The notes: generated by a model not told the origin, from the sequence alone. A stretch of 6,488 nucleotides of DNA from a bacterium SM23_31 (GCA_001304035.1 LJUD01000191.1:1-6488); one strand, 5' to 3'. Shown: positions 1-6,396, numbered from the stretch's first letter. Made by a program: numbers and translations.

Positions 1-428
1 TATACGGCGCATTTATCGGCGGCACGGCTATATTTATTTTTTCCGCATTAAATCCCTGGGGTTCCGGTCTGGCTTTCCCGCCTGTAATAATCGCACAGGT
101 AATATCCTTCAGCATAACCGGTTTTTGCGGAGGTATAATTTCCAGGTTGTTGCCGAACACTCTCCCGCAAAAAATAATGATCCCTGTTTTTGGATTATGC
201 GGCGGATTACTTACATTACTTTTTCATGTACTGGTAATACTTTTCACTTCGGAATTGTCGGGCTTTTCTCCGGAACAGTTAAGCGTGTTTCTTGCCGGCG
301 GGATGATGTTTGCTCTTTTAAACATAGGATCAAATACCTTTTTTTTCGCTGCACTCGCTCCAACACTCATACGGGTTACCGGGAGATTTTCATTTGTCAA
401 AGAATTTAAATCCAATAATTCGACGTAA
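1..428 (+). CDS. Partial polytopic membrane protein, probable ECF-transporter S component (C-terminal 141 residues)
   Basis: The frame is open from base 3 to the TAA at 426-428, and the true start lies outside the window. The 141 visible residues form about four hydrophobic segments, at roughly residues 1-16, 26-47, 59-84 and 95-118, separated by short polar turns. Small-residue pairs (GAFIGG, GFCGG, GLCGG) sit in the helices, and the tail is short and polar. An Asn-Pro-Trp-Gly turn after the first visible helix and glycine-rich helix packing are typical of small substrate-binding S components of energy-coupling-factor vitamin transporters, which sit in the inner membrane and pair with EcfT/EcfA. 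Family assignment is by overall appearance only, and the substrate cannot be told. It could be another small integral membrane protein. A TTG at 147 could open a shorter frame but would begin inside the fold, so it is not used. Confidence 0.6.
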   Translation, partial: YGAFIGGTAIFIFSALNPWGSGLAFPPVIIAQVISFSITGFCGGIISRLLPNTLPQKIMIPVFGLCGGLLTLLFHVLVILFTSELSGFSPEQLSVFLAGGMMFALLNIGSNTFFFAALAPTLIRVTGRFSFVKEFKSNNST

Positions 429-479
429 AAATCCGATTCTTAACGCAACGTAGATTTACTTTACATGTTGAACATAAAG

Positions 480-503
480 TCCCGCTTGGCGGAACATTAT
501 TCC
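480..503. repeat. Double-hairpin repeat element upstream of the lamin-tail gene
   Basis: This stretch can form either of two overlapping hairpins: CCGC-TTG-GCGG (482-492) or GGAA-CATTA-TTCC (491-503). Both use the GG at 491-492, so they exclude each other. A close relative with stronger stems lies at 6400-6426. The element ends immediately before the AGGA at 504-507 that is the likely ribosome-binding site of the next gene. The first hairpin lacks a following T-run, so it is a poor intrinsic terminator for the upstream gene. Confidence 0.55.
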
Positions 504-516
504 AGGATTTGAAATT

Positions 517-2277
517 ATGACGGCACTATTAAATCATAAGGATACGGAATTTTTCACATCCCGAATAATGATGTACATATTTTTATTTTCTTTTATTTTA
601 CTGCATATTCACGACCTTAATGCGCAAATCATTATCAATGAGGTCATGTTTAATCCCGCCGGCAATGAAAATCATAATGAATTTGTTGAATTATATAATG
701 CGGGCAGCAGCGCCGTTGACTTGAGCGGCTGGTTAATATCCGACAGCTCTGGTTCGGATATTATTATTGATGCAGGAAGCGGAACTATCTTGCAGCCGGG
801 ACAGTACGGTATTGTCCTCGATCCGGATTATTTTATTAATTCAACCTTGTATGATTCAATTATCCCGCCTGAAGCGCTTATACTCACAATAGACGGACCT
901 ACTATTGGCTCCAGGGGATTGAGCAATTCAACACCGGAATTAATAAGTATAGTTTCGTCAGCGGGTGATACAATAACCGCATACCGCTATTCAACGGATA
1001 ATAACGATGGTTTTTCCGATGAAAAAATTATTCCAGGCGATGTTAACGAAGATTACAATTGGGGAAACAGCACAGTGTATCTCGGTACGCCCGGTGCACG
1101 AAACAGTATTACTCCACCGGATTTTGATATGCGTTTGACGTCTTTGACGATTGTTCCTACTGCGCCCTTTATTAATCAAACGGTTACAATGAGCGCATCG
1201 GTGCAGAATCACGGCATAAGCCCCCCGGAGACAGCAGAACTTGCATTTTATATCGATTCGGATAAAAACGGCGTATTAACACAGGATGAAATATTAAATG
1301 AAATTGTACTGAACCTGTCTGATTTCAATGAATTCGGGGATTCAGCCGTCATTGATTTTGCATGGCAGCCCCCCTATGCAGGTAATATATCAATCTGGGT
1401 TTCGGTAAACAGCATGCCGGATAGTAATATGCAGAATAACATGCTTTCATTTCTTATGAATGTGCTTGAATCGGAAAACCAGGTAATAATAAATGAAATT
1501 ATGTATCAGCCTCTAAGAAATGAGGCTGAGTGGATCGAACTCTTTAACCGTGGAACGAGCGAAGTAAATTTACGGAACTGGCGGATAAAAGATAAATCTC
1601 GGGCAGAGGGGGCTGTTATCGGTCAGGGAGACATTATTTTTCCCCCGGGAGATTACATCGTTTTAACGGGTGATTCAATAAAGTTAGCCAATTATTATCC
1701 ATTGTCATTCACAATAATCAACGTTAGTCACTTCCCTGCATTGAATAACGATGGAGATGAGATAACGGTGCTGGATGCGGCGGGACGGGTTTCCGACAGT
1801 GTTGAATACAACAGCTCATGGGGTAGTAATCCGGGAGTTTCGCTGGAGAGAATACAGGTAAATGCATCAAGCAATGACCGGAACAACTGGGGTCTGTCAA
1901 CTTCGCATGAAGGAGCTACACCCGGTCATGTAAACAGCTTAGAGGTTCACGGGATTTCCGGTCAGGTACTTATCGTTCCCGAACCTAATCCGTTCTCACC
2001 GGGCAGGGACATGCACGTGTGCAGGATCACCGTTACACAGCCCCTTACGCAGTCTCTTGTTACTATGAAAATTTTTGACAGATACGGCAGATTGGTTCGT
2101 GATTTACTTCGCGGCGAGCCGCAGGGAAGTAATTTTACTGTCGAATGGGACGGCAGAAATAATAACGGGAGGCTTATGCAGACCGATATATACGTGATTT
2201 ATTTTAATGCAATATCAACAAATTCCGGCAGAAGCATCGAACATAAGACAACCGTAGTTCTGGTAAATGAACGTTGA
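517..2277 (+). CDS. Secreted protein with two lamin tail domains, a CARDB-like domain and a FlgD-like C-terminal domain
   Basis: This 586-residue protein is probably exported. Residues 18-37 form a hydrophobic signal segment ending in LNAQ. The ATG at 517 has AGGA nine bases upstream; ATGs at 568 and 571 would give a more standard signal peptide and are possible starts. Lamin tail domain 1 spans about 38-196 (INEVMFNP, EFVELYN, LSGWLISD, GTPGARN) and domain 2 about 323-474 (INEIMYQP, EWIELFN, LRNWRIKD, GATPGH). Between them, about 202-320, is an Ig-like CARDB-type adhesion domain. Its residues 247-258 read DSDKNGVLTQDE, a match to the 12-residue EF-hand calcium loop. Residues 478-586 resemble the FlgD Ig-like module (PNPFSP, KIFDRYGRLV, WDGRNNNG, DIYVIYF), common at the ends of exported FCB-group proteins and sometimes a type IX secretion signal. 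A surface or extracellular structural or binding role is inferred; no catalytic motif is seen. Confidence 0.9.
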   Translation: MTALLNHKDTEFFTSRIMMYIFLFSFILLHIHDLNAQIIINEVMFNPAGNENHNEFVELYNAGSSAVDLSGWLISDSSGSDIIIDAGSGTILQPGQYGIVLDPDYFINSTLYDSIIPPEALILTIDGPTIGSRGLSNSTPELISIVSSAGDTITAYRYSTDNNDGFSDEKIIPGDVNEDYNWGNSTVYLGTPGARNSITPPDFDMRLTSLTIVPTAPFINQTVTMSASVQNHGISPPETAELAFYIDSDKNGVLTQDEILNEIVLNLSDFNEFGDSAVIDFAWQPPYAGNISIWVSVNSMPDSNMQNNMLSFLMNVLESENQVIINEIMYQPLRNEAEWIELFNRGTSEVNLRNWRIKDKSRAEGAVIGQGDIIFPPGDYIVLTGDSIKLANYYPLSFTIINVSHFPALNNDGDEITVLDAAGRVSDSVEYNSSWGSNPGVSLERIQVNASSNDRNNWGLSTSHEGATPGHVNSLEVHGISGQVLIVPEPNPFSPGRDMHVCRITVTQPLTQSLVTMKIFDRYGRLVRDLLRGEPQGSNFTVEWDGRNNNGRLMQTDIYVIYFNAISTNSGRSIEHKTTVVLVNER

Positions 2278-2292
2278 AAATATAATACTGTA

Positions 2293-2349
2293 GGGGCAGA
2301 CCCCTGTGTCTGCCCTGATGCAATAGCAGACCCCTGTGTCTGCCCTGAT
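2293..2349. repeat. Two tandem copies of a 24-bp hairpin repeat
   Basis: Positions 2296-2319 and 2326-2349 are identical 24-base copies, 30 bases apart. Each starts GCAGACCCCTG and ends CTGCCCTGAT. The first folds into a perfect 8-bp stem, GGGCAGAC (2294-2301) with GTCTGCCC (2308-2315), around a 6-base loop; the second keeps 6 bp. The motif resembles short GC-rich REP-like dispersed repeats in many environmental genomes. It fills most of the 98-base spacer between the lamin-tail gene and the serine dehydratase. No T-run follows, so it is not a standard terminator, but the stem could protect mRNA ends. Confidence 0.8.
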
Positions 2350-2365
2350 TAATTGTCCGGGGCAT

Positions 2366-2369
2366 GGAG
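2366..2369 (+). promoter_or_regulatory. Ribosome-binding site that fixes the serine dehydratase start
   Basis: GGAG lies six bases before the ATG at 2376. An in-frame ATG at 2364 overlaps this site and has only a weak GGGG upstream. The spacing favours 2376, which gives the N-terminus MEFISIFNDVLGP; the longer form would add only MEKK. Confidence 0.7.
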
Positions 2370-2375
2370 AAAAAA

Positions 2376-3926
2376 ATGGAATTTATCAGCATCTTTAATG
2401 ACGTTTTGGGTCCGGTAATGCGCGGTCCTTCGAGTTCTCATACTGCGGGTTCTTACCGGATTGGTAAAATAGTCCGCTCTTTACTGGGAGAAGAACCTTC
2501 TTCGGTGAAATTTACTTTTGATCCACAGGGTTCATATATCAAAACTTATCGTCAACAGGGCGCTGACATTGCTTTTGCCGCTGGCATCATGGAACTGCCT
2601 ATTACGGATGACCGTTTCCCACAGGCGCTGGAGTTGGCGGACATAAAAGGCATCAAGATTGAATTTACTTCTGCACCACTTGAAAAAGCAGACCACCCGA
2701 ACACTGTTAAAATACAAATGACATCACGGAGCGGAAAACAACTGTCGGCTGCTGCGAAGTCGGTCGGCGGGGGAGTGGTACTTGTTTATCAAATTGAAGA
2801 CTGGTTTGTTAATTTGACCGGAAAAGCGTATGAAATTCTTGTTGAATGTGATAAAAGTGCAGAGTCTCAGGTAATAAAACTTCTGACATCCGACGGTCTG
2901 TTTATGGATACACCCGTGCGGCAAACACGGGATAACAATGTTCTTCTTCACGTTCAGCGTGTCTCTTCTTTGAATTCAGAGGTTCAAACCCGGATTGAGA
3001 CACTGCCGGGAGTTAAGAATATACGGACTGTTTCGCCGGTGTTTTTTATACAACGCGGCAAATCCCTTTTCTCCGGCGCAGAAGAAATGGTTGCAGAAGC
3101 AGAAAAAAACGATTGTTCACTTGGTAAAATTGCATTGGTTTATGAATCGGAACTATTGGGAATGACTGAAAGTGAGACTCTGGAAGAGATGATAAAACGG
3201 TTTGAAATAATGAAGTCATCCGTGTACCGGGGGCTGGATGAAAAGGATGTGCGGATGCAGTTGCTTGAGCCAAGTGCCCGGCGGATTTATAATGCTGAAG
3301 CTGAAGGGAAAGTTGCGGTTGGCGGTATTCATACGCGGGCTGCCGCACGTTCCATGGCTGTTATGCATGTGAATAGCAGTATGGGAGTTGTCTGTGCGGC
3401 GCCGACCGGCGCCTCTTCCGGGGTTATTCCGGGTGTAGTGGTAACGCTTGCGGAAGAAAAAAACTTGAGCGAAGAAGAAACGGCTGCGGCGTTATTTGCT
3501 GCGTCCGCTGTCGGATTGGTTGTAGCAAGGCGTGCGACTTTTGCTGCGGAGGTGGCGGGATGTCAGGTCGAGATAGGGGCGGCAGGCGCCATGGCTGCCG
3601 CAGCCGTTGTTGAGGCTGCAGGCGGAAGCGCACGGCAGGCTGTGGATGCCGCTGCAATTGCGTTTCAGAATGTTATGGGTTCTGTGTGTGACCTGATACA
3701 GGGAATATGTGAAATCCCATGCCACACAAGAAATGCGGCTGCTGCATCAAGTGCATTTCTCTGTGCAGACCTGATTCTCGGCGGTTATCATAATCCCGTC
3801 CCGCTTGACGAGACTATAGACGCAGTCTATGCCGTAGGCAAAATGCTGCCGTGCGAACTCAGGTGCACCGCGCTCGGCGGAATAGCCGTTACTCCTTCGG
3901 CATTGGCATTGCACCGTTTGAGGTGA
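2376..3926 (+). CDS. sdaA: L-serine dehydratase (L-serine ammonia-lyase), iron-sulfur dependent, fused beta-alpha form
   Basis: The enzyme converts L-serine to pyruvate and ammonia in the cytoplasm using a [4Fe-4S] cluster. The protein is 516 residues from the ATG at 2376. The N-terminal beta half carries GPSSSHTAG at 17-25 and VGGG at 130-133. Residues about 152-223 show an ACT-like order of strands and helices (beta-alpha-beta-beta-alpha-beta), though the sequence is divergent. The alpha half starts near 231 and has CAAPTGASSG at 340-349. Cys396 (in GCQVEIG), Cys438 (GSVC) and Cys449 (IPCHTRN) have the C-x41-C-x10-C spacing of the cluster ligands in this family. The ACT-like insert and alpha-half style resemble the two-subunit Bacillus SdaAB/SdaAA type, here joined in one chain; this explains the length compared with about 450 residues for E. 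coli SdaA. The C-terminus (HRLR) lacks the terminal cysteine described for the Legionella enzyme. The gene appears intact. An ATG at 2364 is an alternative start. Confidence 0.95.
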   Translation: MEFISIFNDVLGPVMRGPSSSHTAGSYRIGKIVRSLLGEEPSSVKFTFDPQGSYIKTYRQQGADIAFAAGIMELPITDDRFPQALELADIKGIKIEFTSAPLEKADHPNTVKIQMTSRSGKQLSAAAKSVGGGVVLVYQIEDWFVNLTGKAYEILVECDKSAESQVIKLLTSDGLFMDTPVRQTRDNNVLLHVQRVSSLNSEVQTRIETLPGVKNIRTVSPVFFIQRGKSLFSGAEEMVAEAEKNDCSLGKIALVYESELLGMTESETLEEMIKRFEIMKSSVYRGLDEKDVRMQLLEPSARRIYNAEAEGKVAVGGIHTRAAARSMAVMHVNSSMGVVCAAPTGASSGVIPGVVVTLAEEKNLSEEETAAALFAASAVGLVVARRATFAAEVAGCQVEIGAAGAMAAAAVVEAAGGSARQAVDAAAIAFQNVMGSVCDLIQGICEIPCHTRNAAAASSAFLCADLILGGYHNPVPLDETIDAVYAVGKMLPCELRCTALGGIAVTPSALALHRLR

Positions 3927-4182
3927 AATAAATTTATATATTAATTAGTTTAGCCGGCAATCAGCCGTAATGTTTCAGCCGGATCGAAATAAAGCAGAAT
4001 TTAATATAACAGCAAAAAGCAACTTCATTGGTAAAAGCTTGCTGCTGAAAGCCGAGAACTAATAGCATTGTCAGTATCCGGTGCAGGGATTGCAAAAAGA
4101 TCAAACTTTGTCAGAAACCACAATCTCCCGAGTACTCGCGGGATAATTTATAATATTTTACGCCAGAGGCGGATCTTTAGAC
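3927..4182. other. Non-coding spacer with a GC hairpin at 4126-4143
   Basis: No convincing gene is seen here. A weak CGGC-AATCA-GCCG stem lies at 3955-3967 after the serine dehydratase stop, without a T-run. A stronger hairpin at 4126-4143 pairs TCCCG with CGGGA and contains the perfect 10-base palindrome CGAGTACTCG (4129-4138). Its right arm and the AT-rich sequence after it resemble the double-hairpin repeats at 480-503 and 6400-6426, so it may be a diverged member of that group. A small CGCC-AGA-GGCG stem lies at 4161-4171. Confidence 0.5.
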
Positions 4183-4262
4183 AAGACCTGATCCCAATTA
4201 TGCAATATAAAATATAATATTGTAAGACCTGACCCCATTATTTAATTCTGACCCCATTTTTT
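4183..4262. repeat. Cluster of three degenerate GACCTGACCCC-type direct repeats
   Basis: Three related units lie in the same direction: AAGACCTGATCCCAATTA at 4183-4200, AAGACCTGACCCCATTA at 4224-4240, and CTGACCCCATTTTTT at 4248-4262. The second and third units have exact inverted counterparts at 6381-6396 and 6377-6391. The block ends just before the IS630 remnant. It resembles short repeats found beside transposase genes in environmental bacteria, but which element mobilised it cannot be told. Confidence 0.75.
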
Positions 4263-4285
4263 AATTCTAATTTGTACCTAGAACA

Positions 4286-4611
4286 CTGGACATTCGTTTG
4301 GTAAGAGATAACTACGCGACACGCATAATCACGATAAAGTCAAATTTTGGATGTCAAAACGGACGCGGTATCATATCAATTATACGCTTACGTATAACAC
4401 GTGGCTCAATCAAGTCGAAACACTGTTCAGAATAATTACGCAATGCGTCATTCAGCGCGGATCTTTCAGAAGTGTGAAACAATTAACCGCAAATATTGAC
4501 CAGTTAATGAAAAACTACAACACAAATAGCAGACCTTTTATATGTAAATCAACCACTTATTCTGTCTTTGAAAAACTTCAAAGATTATGTTAAAGTATTT
4601 CTTGGACATGA
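4286..4611 (+). pseudogene. IS630-family transposase, C-terminal remnant with frameshift and premature stop
   Basis: Only about the last 105 residues of a DDE transposase, normally some 340-360 aa, remain. In one frame, 4286-4321 reads LDIRLVRDNYAT, matching the family's second-aspartate motif (DNYATHKH). Two extra bases at 4322-4323 shift the frame, and reading resumes from 4324 as HNHDKVKFWMSKRTRYH. It continues through TYNTWLNQVE, whose glutamate is the last catalytic residue, then RGSFRSVKQL, IDQLMKNYN and FEKLQRLC to TAA at 4591-4593. Beyond this stop the same frame reads SISWT and then TGA at 4609-4611. This is close to the usual LCKxISGT ending, so the TAA probably replaced a lysine codon. 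The N-terminal helix-turn-helix and the first catalytic aspartate are missing. The open part from 4351 is therefore a fossil rather than an 80-residue gene. The element's terminal inverted repeats were not identified. Confidence 0.87.
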
Positions 4612-4663
4612 TACTAGTTGAATTTGAATAATACTAATCTAAAAAATTTTAATAATATATTGT

Positions 4664-5086
4664 TTATTTGTGTCCCGAACACCAATACCAATCAGGGCAT
4701 TCCAATACATCTCCAACCCATTTACAACACCTGACCACAGATTCTTCACAATCAAAAAGATCGTAATCCCACTGTGGCTCACCTGCAGGAGGAAAATCAC
4801 ACGTTATATAATCATCACAATATTGCCCACCAAAATAGTCACATATTTGGGGGCAAACATCTTCGCATATATCATGATCAGGGTTTAAAAACATCAAATT
4901 ATTAAAAGTATCAATTATTTTTGATGCAATTGTTTCTTTCTCTGGTACTGGTACTACTTTGTTGGGCATTTCCACTATACAACAACAGATACACAGATCA
5001 CCAGATGAATCTGCTGCATTATATACAACAGAAAAATTTAGAAAAAGTAACACAGACAAAAATAGTACTTTCTGTAATCTTTTCAT
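4664..5086 (-). CDS. Secreted cysteine-rich protein of unknown function (140 aa, 14 Cys)
   Basis: I do not recognise the family. The protein begins MKRLQK followed by a hydrophobic stretch at 7-21 and a likely signal-peptidase site near YNAA (residues 22-25), so it is probably exported. The mature part of about 115 residues has all 14 cysteines, at 32, 34, 35, 36, 74, 78, 82, 90, 96, 113, 120, 121, 130 and 136. They form a CICCC cluster at the N-terminus and a spaced C-x3-C-x3-C group (74-82). The mature chain is acidic and aromatic-rich, with many Asp, Glu, Tyr and Trp. The even count suggests up to seven disulfides; metal binding is the alternative. Between the two cysteine regions, 40-70 is a cysteine-free linker. 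AGGAGGT lies four bases before the ATG. The gene follows the beta-propeller gene on the same strand after 81 bases, so co-transcription is likely. Coding is supported by signal peptide, cysteine pattern and Shine-Dalgarno, not by homology. Confidence 0.8.
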   Translation of the reverse strand: MKRLQKVLFLSVLLFLNFSVVYNAADSSGDLCICCCIVEMPNKVVPVPEKETIASKIIDTFNNLMFLNPDHDICEDVCPQICDYFGGQYCDDYITCDFPPAGEPQWDYDLFDCEESVVRCCKWVGDVLECPDWYWCSGHK

Positions 5087-5090
5087 GGTA

Positions 5091-5097
5091 ACCTCCT
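5091..5097 (-). promoter_or_regulatory. Perfect Shine-Dalgarno for the cysteine-rich protein
   Basis: Read on the minus strand this is AGGAGGT followed by TACC and the ATG at 5086-5084. It is the strongest ribosome-binding site in the window, which supports the reading frame as real and suggests strong translation. Confidence 0.8.
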
Positions 5098-5167
5098 GAA
5101 AATTAAAATAAATGATTTGGGTAAATAGTATTTTAATTACTAATCAAAATTAACCTAATAAAACAAC

Positions 5168-6271
5168 CTATTTTCTAATAATAAAACGATAAATTTCTGA
5201 TTCGTCTTTATGTGGAAACAAAATATCTCCATTAGATAATACCTCAATAGAATACGAGGATTTAGCAAAGTAGGAATATCTGTAGTTACTACTAAAGGTT
5301 AACTTTTTATTTAAAGGTATTATTATTTCTTTATCTAATTCCAATTCATTGTTAATAACAAAAATCGGTAAATTTCTCACTTCAGGTCCAGAGGTTGAAT
5401 GTTTATCAGTCATAGACAAAACATAGAATTTATTATTTCTAAAAATTATGTCCCAAAATGTATATATTACTCTAATATCTGATGTGATTTTTTTATCTTT
5501 TAAATAAGGAAAAACTTTTTGAAATTTTATATCTTTTATAAGGTCATTGTTCTCATTATATTTTCTCATAGAATAGTATGATTCAAGAAATATATAATAA
5601 TTATTATTTTCATCTTTGAATGGCCATCCGGATGACATTATTAAAAAATCTAAAGTTTGACTTCGGTTAAGAGGTTGCCTTGGTTCAGAGATTTTACCGA
5701 CTTCACTGATAACTTCTCCTTCCCTTGAAAATACCGTTATAAAATATCCCCTTTCGGGGAGATTTATTAAAATTTCTCGGTCCTTCGTTACAAACAAATT
5801 TGCTTTATATGGTTTACTAACTCTGAAGGAATTTATAAATTTTCCCGTTTTAGTGAAAATTGATATTCTTGTGTTCCCATTTTCATAAACATATATATCA
5901 CCTTCATCATCAACATCAAAGTATGCCGGATGAAGTATATCTCCCGGACCCTGTCCCGCTTGACTTATTCTACGGATAAATTTTCCTTCATCTGAAAAAA
6001 CAAAAAAACAACTGTTCCCTATATCGAGTACGACTTTTTCCTTGGTTGATGGAATCTCGCGTATTTGGTAAGGTTTGTAAAGAACTTCATTATTAAACGT
6101 ATAATCAACATCTATAAATACTTTTCGTTCATACGTTACTATGGGTACTTCTTGGCTAAAAACCAATGAATTATAACATAGCAAAATTAATAGAAAAGTT
6201 GTTACATTTGGTATAAATAATCTTTGTATTTTTCGTATAAGCGTAATAAATTTAATTTCAATTTTATACAT
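5168..6271 (-). CDS. Secreted 6-bladed beta-propeller protein
   Basis: The protein has 367 residues from the ATG at 6271. The signal is unusual: about 20 basic residues (KIEIK, LIRKIQR) precede the hydrophobic stretch at 23-39, which ends LVFSQ, so it is exported or membrane anchored. The body shows blade-like repeats of the form h-F-x-x-x-G-x-h-h: VFSDEGKFIRRI (91-102), IFTKTGKFINSF (138-149), VFSREGEVISEV (180-191) and a weaker KYNENNDLIKDI (237-248). It also has GQGPGDILHP (106-115) and FDVDDEGDIYVYE, typical of the NHL-like 6-bladed propeller family (Pfam PF17170 type) abundant in Bacteroidetes. Such proteins are thought to bind ligands; no catalytic motif is seen and no function is established. 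An in-frame ATG at 6286 exists, but an AGGAG seven bases before 6271 sits inside the extra codons and favours the shorter start. The gene is AT-rich compared with 517-3926. The cysteine-rich gene lies 81 bases downstream, and a truncated frame ends one base upstream of its ATG. Confidence 0.88.
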   Translation of the reverse strand: MYKIEIKFITLIRKIQRLFIPNVTTFLLILLCYNSLVFSQEVPIVTYERKVFIDVDYTFNNEVLYKPYQIREIPSTKEKVVLDIGNSCFFVFSDEGKFIRRISQAGQGPGDILHPAYFDVDDEGDIYVYENGNTRISIFTKTGKFINSFRVSKPYKANLFVTKDREILINLPERGYFITVFSREGEVISEVGKISEPRQPLNRSQTLDFLIMSSGWPFKDENNNYYIFLESYYSMRKYNENNDLIKDIKFQKVFPYLKDKKITSDIRVIYTFWDIIFRNNKFYVLSMTDKHSTSGPEVRNLPIFVINNELELDKEIIIPLNKKLTFSSNYRYSYFAKSSYSIEVLSNGDILFPHKDESEIYRFIIRK

Positions 6272-6272
6272 T

Positions 6273-6371
6273 TTAATACTCCTCATTTGAGATAGAATTT
6301 TTTAATAATTCTTGATTAATAATCTTCAATTGTTTTTCGTATTCTAAAACCGTAAGAGCTAATCTTACCAT
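6273..6371 (-). pseudogene. Tail of a truncated reading frame, or a 32-residue leader peptide
   Basis: On the minus strand an ATG at 6371-6369 opens a 32-residue frame ending in TAA at 6275-6273, one base before the propeller ATG (TAAAATG). It starts MVRLALTVLEYEKQLK and continues as an amphipathic, lysine- and glutamate-rich likely helix, ending SNEEY. No Shine-Dalgarno precedes the ATG. The same frame stays open back to a stop near 6485, but there it runs through the repeats at 6377-6426. I infer the C-terminal end of a larger gene whose front was lost where the repeat begins at about 6377. The tight junction with the propeller gene, whose AGGAG is made of the last codons of this frame, is typical of translationally coupled operon genes. 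A true short leader peptide is the alternative. Product unknown. Confidence 0.45.
6279..6283 (-). promoter_or_regulatory. Ribosome-binding site of the beta-propeller gene
   Basis: Minus-strand AGGAG lies seven bases before the ATG at 6271 and overlaps the last codons of the upstream truncated frame. This decides the start at 6271 over the in-frame ATG at 6286, which has no such site. Confidence 0.75.
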
Positions 6372-6376
6372 ATTAG

Positions 6377-6396
6377 AAAAAATGGGGTCAGGTCTT
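6377..6396. repeat. Inverted copy of the GACCTGACCCC repeat
   Basis: AATGGGGTCAGGTCTT at 6381-6396 is the exact reverse complement of 4224-4239, and AAAAAATGGGGTCAG at 6377-6391 is the exact reverse complement of 4248-4262. Together with 4183-4262 it brackets the IS remnant and the AT-rich gene pair. Confidence 0.8.

Noticed and set aside
125..409. Plus-strand frame inside the membrane protein gene
   Set aside because: It is a shadow in another frame; the overlapping frame gives coherent membrane helices and is open to the window edge.
2281..2286. TATAAT as a -10 promoter box for the serine dehydratase
   Set aside because: No good -35 at 17 bases, AT-rich context, and the same sequence recurs at 4213 without a gene; kept only as part of the shared repeat flank.
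2293..2349. Possible CRISPR array
   Set aside because: Only two copies with a 6-base gap, each a palindrome; there are no spacers of usable length and no cas genes.
2204..2392. Minus-strand frame with repeated GRHRGL residues
   Set aside because: The repeated peptide is a translation of the two hairpin repeats and overlaps the ends of two real genes.
3046..3725. Several minus-strand frames opposite the serine dehydratase
   Set aside because: They are low-complexity Gln/Pro/Arg-rich shadows of a GC-rich alanine-rich coding region.
4061..4147. Short frame reading SIRCRDCKKIKLC, like a zinc-ribbon fragment
   Set aside because: It has no start codon, is under 30 residues, and runs through the 4126-4143 hairpin; chance is the simpler explanation.
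4591..4663. Intrinsic terminator after the cysteine-rich gene
   Set aside because: A short T-run occurs on the minus strand, but no GC stem precedes it.
4670..4888. Plus-strand frame opposite the cysteine-rich gene
   Set aside because: No ribosome-binding site or recognisable features; the opposite strand has a signal peptide and a perfect Shine-Dalgarno.
6150..6180. Lipoprotein cysteine in LLILLC of the propeller protein
   Set aside because: The residue before Cys is Leu rather than Gly, Ala or Ser, so it does not fit a lipobox.
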